From Thermoplasmata archaeon (GTDB lineage: Archaea > Thermoplasmatota > Thermoplasmata > UBA184), in the NCBI GenBank assembly GCA_021826525.1, contig JAKAZU010000059.1, forward strand, positions 1 through 5,120: a DNA stretch of 5,120 nt, read 5' to 3'. Both the position numbers and the translations under genes were made by a program. Under the pieces are notes generated by a model. The model ran no database searches, had not been told where the DNA came from, and saw nothing but the letters and a program-made list of their open reading frames with translations. Positions 1-4,427 of the stretch are shown here, one piece after another. Each line of letters opens with the position of its first letter. Positions within the stretch are counted from its first letter, which is position 1.

Positions 1-244
1 GCGTGACGCTCTCCCCGATGACGTACGCCCTCAGCCCGGTTTGGACGAGGCGCATCGCGAAGGCCCGGCCGATGATCCCGCTGCGGCCCGCGCCGTAGAC
101 GAAGATCGCCGGAGCGTGGTCCAGCAGATCGACGATCTTTACGAGGATCGCCGGATCGATCCGTTCGAGCGCCGCGCTGACGCGGGCTCCGATGTAGCGC
201 TCGGCCGCGAGGAAGAGTTCCGGGTCAGCGGTGTCGCGCGGCAT
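1..244 (-). CDS. hxlB: 6-phospho-3-hexuloisomerase, N-terminal part (runs off the left edge)
   Basis: The first 81 codons are present, starting at ATG 244. HxlB (PHI) is a cytoplasmic SIS-domain isomerase that interconverts 3-hexulose 6-phosphate and fructose 6-phosphate. Many archaea run it in the direction that makes ribulose 5-phosphate, because they lack the oxidative pentose phosphate pathway. Residues 1-46 are the N-terminal helical segment. From residue 47 comes the SIS phosphosugar-binding core, reading IFVYGAGRSGIIGR then AFAMRLVQTG and VIGESVT. The GxGRSG, FAMRL and GE-x-x-T spacing is typical of archaeal PHI and less like arabinose-5-phosphate isomerases (KpsF/GutQ), the main alternative. 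The start is set by a strong Shine-Dalgarno, GGGAGGG at 253-259, eight bases upstream. The start codon lies inside the 3' end of the TIM-barrel gene (20-base overlap), so the two are probably cotranscribed and translationally coupled. The catalytic C-terminal half lies outside the window. Confidence 0.87.
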   Translation of the reverse strand, partial: MPRDTADPELFLAAERYIGARVSAALERIDPAILVKIVDLLDHAPAIFVYGAGRSGIIGRAFAMRLVQTGLRAYVIGESVT

Positions 245-1433
245 GGCGTCGACCCTCCCGGTGCTTCGGCTTCTTCGCACGGCGAGCGGGTCTTCGCTTC
301 GGGCGGCGGTGGGATCTCGATGCGGAGGGGCGCGGACGCGACGCCGGCCGAGCGTGCGGCTTCATCTTGATCGGGATTGGTGCGGTCGCCTTGGGCCTGG
401 TCGCGGGTGCGGGAGGCGGGCTGTGCTTCTTCATCCAGCGCCGCGTGAGCGCCCGCTCGTACAGGACCTTCATGTACATCGCGTCATGCTCGAGCAGCGG
501 CGAGCTCGATATCACGGTGGCGTCGTAGTCGCGCTCGGCCAAGAGCTCGGCGAGCGGATCGAACCGAACCGTTCCGCGCTTGATCGGGGTGAGCCGAAAC
601 TCCCCGGGGCGGTAGATCTCCACCCCGGAGAAGTTCAGATAAAGGGACCCGCCGCTCGCCCGGAGGAACGCCTGGAGCACCGGATCGAGGTCCTCCGGTT
701 TCTCGAACGTCTTGCCCTCTCGGGCGGCGAGATGCGGGAGATTGAGGATCGGGACCGTTCCTTTGACCCGTCGGACGAGCTCGAGCACCTCCTGCTGGGA
801 GCCGAAGACGTCCGGGTGTCCGCTCGGCTCGATCCCGAGGCGGACCGTGCCCTTGCTGTACTGGTTGAGCCAGGTCGAGAGATCCTGGACGATCTGCGTG
901 ATCGCCTCGATCGACTGGTCGTGGCCGACCGCGCCGTAGAACCCGAGGTGGGTCATCACCATCCGGGCGCCGAGGCCCTCGGCGAGCACCGCCGCCCACT
1001 GGATCTGGCGTTGCGAGCGTTCCCGAGCCTCGTCGCTGCCGAAGAAGTCGACGTAGTACGGGGCGTGCAGCGTGAGGTCGACGTCCAGCGCCCGCGCGAG
1101 CGCTTTCGTCTGCTGGAGATCCGTGTAGTCCTTCGCGAGGCTCGTAGTGATCGTTGTGACGCTGTCCCGACGCTTGAGCGGGCTCGTCAGCATCGCCAAG
1201 GTCGGTTGAGCCCCCACGGCGCCGTTGTTGCCCACCGTCACGACCAGCTGCTGGAGGAGTTCCCGCGGGGTCTTCGCCACCTCCTCGTCCATGGCGAGCC
1301 GCGAGAGGGGGTTGACCTTGATGAACTGGATCTCCATGGCAGTGAGGCCGAGATGGTGAATGTCCGCGATCCCATCGCGCAGGGTTCGGCCCTTGCACGA
1401 AAGAGGGATCCCCGCAGGTCCAAAACGGATCAC
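225..1433 (-). CDS. Endonuclease IV-like TIM-barrel protein with reduced metal site and basic C-terminal tail
   Basis: 402 residues from a GTG start at 1433. The opening MIRFGPAGIPLSCKG looks like a true family start. Residues 1-330 form a xylose-isomerase-like / AP endonuclease 2 TIM barrel. Segments matching endonuclease IV (Nfo) are HAPY with H123 (Nfo His69), THLG with H162 (His109), GIEPSG with E202 (Glu145) and NLPH with H234 (His182). Other Nfo zinc ligands appear replaced: N231 for Asp179, Y265 for His216, F279 and L281 for the DRH pair Asp229/His231, and S310 for Glu261. A classic trinuclear AP endonuclease is therefore doubtful. One or two metals remain possible, as in sugar-phosphate isomerases and epimerases of the same fold. 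Residues 331-402 form a low-complexity tail with about 27 Arg/Lys and one acidic residue, suggesting nucleic-acid or ribosome binding (inference). A SD-like GAGGG lies 10 bases upstream and a TATA box at 1480-1487. The 3' end overlaps hxlB. Family assignment is firm, function is not. Confidence 0.85.
   Translation of the reverse strand: MIRFGPAGIPLSCKGRTLRDGIADIHHLGLTAMEIQFIKVNPLSRLAMDEEVAKTPRELLQQLVVTVGNNGAVGAQPTLAMLTSPLKRRDSVTTITTSLAKDYTDLQQTKALARALDVDLTLHAPYYVDFFGSDEARERSQRQIQWAAVLAEGLGARMVMTHLGFYGAVGHDQSIEAITQIVQDLSTWLNQYSKGTVRLGIEPSGHPDVFGSQQEVLELVRRVKGTVPILNLPHLAAREGKTFEKPEDLDPVLQAFLRASGGSLYLNFSGVEIYRPGEFRLTPIKRGTVRFDPLAELLAERDYDATVISSSPLLEHDAMYMKVLYERALTRRWMKKHSPPPAPATRPKATAPIPIKMKPHARPASRPRPSASRSHRRPKRRPARRAKKPKHREGRRHAARHR
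253..259 (-). promoter_or_regulatory. Shine-Dalgarno site of hxlB
   Basis: GGGAGGG on the minus strand, eight bases before the ATG at 244 and inside the coding end of the upstream gene. It fixes the hxlB start and argues for translation from a shared mRNA. The same CCGGGAGGG context precedes ctaA. Confidence 0.75.
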
Positions 1434-1479
1434 GAGTAATCGACCCTCAAAAACAGTGGGCCGAGGCCATATCGTCCCT

Positions 1480-1487
1480 CTATTTAT
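1480..1487 (-). promoter_or_regulatory. TATA box of the TIM-barrel/hxlB unit
   Basis: ATAAATAG on the minus strand in the 102-base gap between rlmE and the TIM-barrel gene, the most AT-rich patch nearby. An archaeal start about 25 bases downstream would fall near 1458. That gives a leader of roughly 25 bases that would include the GAGGG motif before the GTG at 1433. Assigned from sequence and spacing only. Confidence 0.55.
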
Positions 1488-1535
1488 CGGGGCTCCCGGC
1501 GCACGGCCACCTCGCTTCGGGCTCGTCGAGAGTGC

Positions 1536-2177
1536 CTACAGGGGGTCGAGCGGCGCGGAAGCGGGTGCCCGCGGATACCTGCGCTTCGCCGAGAAGCCGA
1601 GGCCGATCAGATACATCTCGGAGGACTGTTCGCGCGAGGCGGGAGGCTTCGTGCGGGTCCATCGGGCGAAGTACGGGCGCAGTTCCTCCTCCAGCCCCCC
1701 GCGCATGTCGCCGTCGAACACCTTCGCGGCGAAGGAACCGTTCTCGCGGAGTACCTCGCGGGCGAGCGCGAACGCCGCGCGGACGAGCTCCACGCTGCGG
1801 GCGTGATCGGTCGCGTACGCCCCGCTGATCCGAGGCGAGAGATCGGAGAGCACCGTGTCGAACCCGTCGGGGCCGAGTCGTGCGAGAAGCCTCGGGTCCC
1901 CGACCCGGCCGCGGATCGGATGGATGCCCTCGGCGGCCTCAAAGGCACGCTGGTCGACTGCGACGACCGTGCCCCGAGGGCCGATGAGATCCCGCGCGAC
2001 GAGCGACCAGCCGCCGGGAGCGGCCCCGAGATCGAGGACCCGGGCCCCGGGCCGGAGGAGGGGAAACCGGGAGGCGAGGAACGTCAGCTTGAACGCCGCC
2101 CGCGAGCGCAATCCCTCCTTCTGCGCCGCGCGGTAGTACGGATCGCGCCGACGCTCTGCCACGAACCGTCGGACCAT
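1536..2177 (-). CDS. rlmE: 23S rRNA 2'-O-methyltransferase RlmE (FtsJ/RrmJ family)
   Basis: 213 residues. RlmE is a cytoplasmic SAM-dependent enzyme that methylates the 2'-hydroxyl of a uridine in the A-loop of the large-subunit rRNA (U2552 in E. coli numbering), a late step in ribosome assembly. The N-terminal sequence, with RRDPYYRAAQKEG then SRAAFKL, is characteristic of the family. The SAM-binding motif LDLGAAPGGW is at residues 48-57 and the acidic end of the second strand at AVDQ. The K-D-K-E catalytic tetrad can be read as K30 (AFKL), D112 (LSDLSP), K152 (FAAKVFDG) and E187 (SSEMYL). The length is normal for the archaeal form. ATG 2177 is chosen because it gives the usual short MxRR beginning and no earlier in-frame start exists after the tRNA. 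It lies 62 bases after tRNA-Pro and has no clear Shine-Dalgarno, so it could be cotranscribed with the tRNA or leaderless. It stops with TAG. A Trm7-like tRNA methyltransferase is the less likely alternative. Confidence 0.94.
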   Translation of the reverse strand: MVRRFVAERRRDPYYRAAQKEGLRSRAAFKLTFLASRFPLLRPGARVLDLGAAPGGWSLVARDLIGPRGTVVAVDQRAFEAAEGIHPIRGRVGDPRLLARLGPDGFDTVLSDLSPRISGAYATDHARSVELVRAAFALAREVLRENGSFAAKVFDGDMRGGLEEELRPYFARWTRTKPPASREQSSEMYLIGLGFSAKRRYPRAPASAPLDPL

Positions 2178-2239
2178 GGGAACACGGCCGAGGAATCGAC
2201 CGTACTTGAAGCGGCCCCGAGCGGGAGCCGGGCGGCCGG

Positions 2240-2314
2240 TGGGGCCGTCCGAATTTGAATCGGAGTCTCTTGCACCCCAAGCAAGAAGGATGGTCCAAGC
2301 TACCCCACGGCCCC
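2240..2314 (-). tRNA. tRNA-Pro (anticodon GGG, reads CCC)
   Basis: A full cloverleaf of 75 nt including the discriminator base. The acceptor stem is GGGGCCG (2308-2314) with CGGCCCC (2241-2247), perfectly paired, followed by discriminator A at 2240. The D-arm begins GGGT and holds A14, G18G19 and A21. The anticodon stem CTTGC/GCAAG closes the loop TTGGGGT, placing anticodon GGG at 2276-2278. The variable loop is four bases. The T-stem TCCGA/TCGGA closes the canonical T-loop TTCAAAT. The D-stem is weak (one G-T pair and one T-T mismatch in standard numbering). The TGGGGTAGCTTGG block is typical of archaeal proline tRNAs. CCA is not encoded: the genome continues CCG, so the tail must be added by CCA-adding enzyme. 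No intron is needed to fold it. Confidence 0.95.
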
Positions 2315-2337
2315 GAAACCGCGCCGGCGGGTTCGGG
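2312..2337 (-). other. Hairpin in tRNA-Pro 5' flank overlapping the mature 5' end
   Basis: CCCGAACCCGC (2327-2337) can pair with GCGGTTTCGGG (2312-2322) across a four-base loop, giving ten pairs and one C-T mismatch. The 3' arm takes the first three G residues of the mature tRNA, so it would compete with the acceptor stem if the whole leader is transcribed. If transcription starts near 2326 the left arm is absent from the RNA. GC-rich DNA makes such hairpins fairly common by chance. Confidence 0.4.
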
Positions 2338-2348
2338 ACCGGGGCCGC

Positions 2349-2356
2349 TTAGATAA
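2349..2356 (-). promoter_or_regulatory. Possible TATA box of tRNA-Pro
   Basis: TTATCTAA on the minus strand, 35-42 bases before the mature tRNA 5' end and just after the stop of the small membrane-protein gene. A start about 26 bases downstream would give a leader near 12 bases. It is a modest match to an archaeal TATA box, supported mainly by position and by being AT-rich in a GC-rich setting. Confidence 0.45.
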
Positions 2357-2377
2357 GGTTGCCCCGAGAGCGGAGAG

Positions 2378-2560
2378 CTAATGCACGAGAAGCCAGGCGA
2401 CCGTGCCCGCAGCGCCGATGATCGTCGTGCTGACGATCGCGAGCCAGAAGAACATCCAGAGCTCCTGCCTTCCCCACTGCGGGCTCACGTCCGGCGATGG
2501 GGTCGAGCTGCCCGGAGTGGTCCCGTAGGGGGTTTCCCAACCGGCCGTAGAATCGCTCAT
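2378..2560 (-). CDS. Small single-span membrane protein of unknown function
   Basis: 60 residues from ATG 2560, ending in TAG just before the tRNA promoter. Residues 1-32 are a Ser/Thr/Pro/Gly-rich, probably disordered segment with a few acidic residues. Residues 34-58 (starting LWMFFWLAIVSTTIIGAAG) form one strong hydrophobic helix that ends two residues from the C-terminus, so the protein looks tail-anchored. There is no signal-peptide cleavage motif. A TATA-like ATTAAGAA at 2588-2595 is about 32 bases before the ATG, which suits a nearly leaderless transcript; no clear Shine-Dalgarno is present. Charges are too few (R31, H60) to predict orientation. I do not recognise the family. A small respiratory-complex subunit is conceivable because heme A synthesis genes lie upstream, and a Sec61-beta-like size and shape is noted, but the Sec61-beta signature is not visible. 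The hydrophobic helix and start context favour a real gene. Confidence 0.62.
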   Translation of the reverse strand: MSDSTAGWETPYGTTPGSSTPSPDVSPQWGRQELWMFFWLAIVSTTIIGAAGTVAWLLVH

Positions 2561-2587
2561 GCTCGTCAGCTCGACGAGGCGCGGCCG

Positions 2588-2595
2588 TTCTTAAT
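2588..2595 (-). promoter_or_regulatory. TATA-like box of the small membrane-protein gene
   Basis: ATTAAGAA on the minus strand in the 87-base gap after the 233-residue protein gene, centred about 32 bases before ATG 2560. A start 25-27 bases downstream would leave a leader of only a few bases. Confidence 0.4.
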
Positions 2596-2647
2596 CCCTG
2601 CGTTCGACCCGGTTCCCCCGGTTCCGGGGCTGTACTCGAGCGAGGGC

Positions 2648-3349
2648 TCACGCCGCGAACCAGGGCAGGCGGGCCGAGGGGCCGGTCGGCTTGAGGACCA
2701 AGAGGTGCAGGTTGGCGCCGGGGTCCCCCGGGGCGTAAGAGTCCTTCATCGCCATCTGGTAGATCAGGAAGAGCGCCTCCTCGTCCGTTCTCACGTCGAG
2801 CGAGCGGTGGACGTCGATGCCGAACCGCGTGCGCAGGAGCGTCAGCATCTCCTCGAAGTCGATCTGCGCGGCGCCCTCGCTGTCTTGAGCGCGCTTGAAC
2901 ATCCCCACAACGACCCCCGTGGCGATCCGCAGGACCTCTTGGCGGTCGACGACGCGCGGGTGCCAGTGAGGGGCGACGTCCCCCTGCACGGGGACGGGAA
3001 CGACGAGGATCGCGAGCTCGGAGTCGAGCGGGGAGTACTTCCCGCGGGCGATCCGGTCCCAGGCCTCATCCGCGGCACGATCGGAGTGCACGACGAGGAT
3101 CGCGCGATCCTCCCGCATCCGCGCACTCTTGGGGCGCGTGTTCCACCGCCCGAGCCACTCGGACGATGTGCTCGCGACAAAGACCGGCCAGGTCCGGCGG
3201 GGCACGCCGGCCTCCTGGACCCAGAACGTAGGAGAGAGGCCCGCGTCGCCCTGGTCCGGTTGGATCCGAGCGTAGCCGAGCTTCCGCAGTACGTCCTCGG
3301 CGGCGCGCTTGTGCTCGGCGGGCTCGACGGGGCGTTCGGGAGATGTCAT
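2648..3349 (-). CDS. Conserved-looking hypothetical protein, soluble, about 233 residues
   Basis: Not recognised. The ORF can open at TTG 3358, but I choose ATG 3349 (MTSPERPVEPAEHK, 233 residues) because a TATA-like CTTATTTC at 3372-3379 is centred about 27 bases upstream, the spacing expected for a leaderless mRNA starting at that ATG. No signal peptide or membrane helix is visible. The N-terminal third contains an amphipathic helix (AAEDVLRKLGYARI) and a WVQEAGVPRRTWPVFV strand region. The middle has two beta-strand-like hydrophobic runs, RAILVVHSD and ELAILVVPVPV, separated by a helix. The C-terminal part is helical (RQEVLRIATGVVVGMF, FEEMLTLLRTRFGI, EALFLIYQMAMK) and ends with the strand LHLLVLKP. 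The alternating strands and helices suggest an alpha/beta fold. Normal residue balance and hydrophobic periodicity in this frame, unlike the other frames, support coding. It follows ctaB by about 109 bases with its own promoter, so functional linkage to heme synthesis is not implied. Confidence 0.78.
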   Translation of the reverse strand: MTSPERPVEPAEHKRAAEDVLRKLGYARIQPDQGDAGLSPTFWVQEAGVPRRTWPVFVASTSSEWLGRWNTRPKSARMREDRAILVVHSDRAADEAWDRIARGKYSPLDSELAILVVPVPVQGDVAPHWHPRVVDRQEVLRIATGVVVGMFKRAQDSEGAAQIDFEEMLTLLRTRFGIDVHRSLDVRTDEEALFLIYQMAMKDSYAPGDPGANLHLLVLKPTGPSARLPWFAA

Positions 3350-3371
3350 CGATAGCAACAGGGTGCGAGCC

Positions 3372-3379
3372 GAAATAAG
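3372..3379 (-). promoter_or_regulatory. TATA-like box of the 233-residue hypothetical gene
   Basis: CTTATTTC on the minus strand, the only AT-rich run in the 109-base gap after ctaB. Its centre is about 27 bases from ATG 3349, matching a leaderless start there and deciding between ATG 3349 and TTG 3358. Confidence 0.5.
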
Positions 3380-3458
3380 GACGTTGGCGGACCGGCGGCA
3401 CGTTTCCTCCAGGTAACTTGCTCGGGTGAGTCCCGGCCCCGCGGGCGCTCCGGCGGAT

Positions 3459-4391
3459 CTAGCCGAATCCCGTGGGGATCCCGACGCGCAGCAGCGGGAC
3501 GTTCACGATCAACGCCAGGATCACGAACAGGAGGTAGGGCCCCGAATAGATGAACCCGCGACGGGCCGTGGCGCGGTCGACCCGCTTCCACAGGGGGAGG
3601 GTGAACATCACGAAGAGCAGTCCGAGCACGATCAGGACGACGAGGATCGGCCAGGTGATCGCGCCCGTCCACCCGACCAAGAGCGCCGCCGGGACGAGGA
3701 GTGCGGCGGAGATCACCACGACCTTTCCCGAGTACGCCGGGTCGTTCATCCGCGGCAGCATCGGCAACCCTGCCCGAGCGTAGTCGTCCTTGAGCAACAA
3801 GGCGAGGCTCCAGAAGTGTGGGGGAGTCCATAGGAAGACGAGAATCGCGAAGGCGATCGATCCGGTGGACCAGTAGCCGATCGCGGCGGCGCTCCCCGCG
3901 AGGGCGGGGGCGCTCCCCGCGAAGCCTCCGATGACGATGTTCCAGCTCGACCGTCGCTTGAGCCAGGCAGTGTAGACGACAACGTACGTGAACCCTCCCA
4001 GGAAGATCGAGAATCCCGTGAGGAGGTTGAGGAACGCGCTGGCCACGCCGATTCCCACGGCGAGGAAGGCCAGACCCGCGATGAGCACCGCGGTGCTCGA
4101 TGCGATCCGTTCGGCGGCCAGCGGCCGGTCGGAGGTCCGATGCATCTGCGGGTCGACGTCCCGGTCGAGGTAGTGGTTCAGCATCGCCGCGCCGGCCGAG
4201 GCGGCGGCCCCGGTGAGGACGAGGAGCAGGAGGCGGTACCAGTCGATCGCGGTCGGGTTCGCCAGGAAGTACCCGCCGACCGCCACGAGGACGATCAGCA
4301 ACGTGATCCCGGGCTTCGCGAGGCTCACCGCGTCCGAGAAGCGGGAGCTCGTGGGGAGCGCAGATGCACGGGCGGATGCGACCTCGCTCAT
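3459..4391 (-). CDS. ctaB: Heme O synthase (protoheme IX farnesyltransferase)
   Basis: 310 residues, a usual full length. CtaB (CyoE) is a UbiA-superfamily membrane prenyltransferase that transfers a farnesyl group from farnesyl diphosphate to the vinyl group of heme B, giving heme O. The first Asp-rich prenyl-diphosphate motif is at residues 71-90, with N72, D76, D78 and D80 followed by HRTSDRPL. KPGIT at 26-30 marks the first helix. YTAWLKRRSSWNIVIGG at 140-156 and LWTPPHFWSLAL at 187-198 are heme O synthase signatures. The second acidic motif is KDDYARAGLPMLP from 201. About nine membrane helices are visible (near 28-44, 52-70, 96-115, 118-140, 152-172, 178-198, 222-240, 245-265, 282-302). 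ATG 4391 lies 36 bases after the ctaA stop with no good Shine-Dalgarno and no TATA box, so transcription probably continues from ctaA. It ends in TAG. Heme O made here is the substrate of the upstream CtaA. Confidence 0.97.
   Translation of the reverse strand: MSEVASARASALPTSSRFSDAVSLAKPGITLLIVLVAVGGYFLANPTAIDWYRLLLLVLTGAAASAGAAMLNHYLDRDVDPQMHRTSDRPLAAERIASSTAVLIAGLAFLAVGIGVASAFLNLLTGFSIFLGGFTYVVVYTAWLKRRSSWNIVIGGFAGSAPALAGSAAAIGYWSTGSIAFAILVFLWTPPHFWSLALLLKDDYARAGLPMLPRMNDPAYSGKVVVISAALLVPAALLVGWTGAITWPILVVLIVLGLLFVMFTLPLWKRVDRATARRGFIYSGPYLLFVILALIVNVPLLRVGIPTGFG
3888..3922. repeat. Short in-frame direct repeat inside ctaB
   Basis: GGCGCTCCCCGCGA occurs at 3888-3901 and again at 3909-3922 on the plus strand, 21 bases (seven codons) apart. 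It encodes the repeated AGSA of AGSAPALAGSA in the fifth membrane helix. Probably just a small duplication or shared codon choice for a Gly/Ala-rich helix. Confidence 0.7.
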
Positions 4392-4427
4392 CGAGTTACG
4401 TTGGACGCAGCGAACCCGCTCGCTCGC

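Larger units (their letters stand above)
2209..2350. repeat. 11-bp inverted repeat flanking tRNA-Pro
   Basis: On the plus strand AAGCGGCCCCG at 2209-2219 is the exact reverse complement of CGGGGCCGCTT at 2340-2350, with the tRNA between them. Each arm contains the seven-base sequence of one side of the tRNA acceptor stem. Leader and trailer could therefore pair with each other or with the acceptor strands. It is not an attachment-site type direct repeat of the tRNA 3' end. Confidence 0.55.

Noticed and set aside
484..1398. Second minus-strand frame of 304 codons inside the TIM-barrel gene
   Set aside because: Low-complexity Arg/Gly/Pro product in the wrong frame; no motif.
231..1439. Plus-strand open frame of 402 codons opposite the TIM-barrel gene
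   Set aside because: It mirrors the real gene codon for codon; its product is Arg/Glu/Leu-rich without recognisable motifs, while the minus strand shows the TIM-barrel signatures.
2209..2350. tRNA-linked integration site (att) for a mobile element
   Set aside because: The repeats are inverted and copy only the acceptor seven bases, not a direct duplicate of the tRNA 3' half, and no integrase gene is present.
2381..3355. Plus-strand open frame of 324 codons
   Set aside because: It spans two minus-strand genes and their intergenic gap; the product is rich in Arg, Asp, Gly and Pro and has no fold-like pattern. It is a GC-driven shadow.
3066..3401. Minus-strand frame starting at GTG 3401 behind a GGAGGA sequence
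   Set aside because: The ribosome-site match is good, but the product is Arg/Pro-rich and overlaps out of frame the better-supported 233-residue protein, which has its own TATA-spaced ATG.
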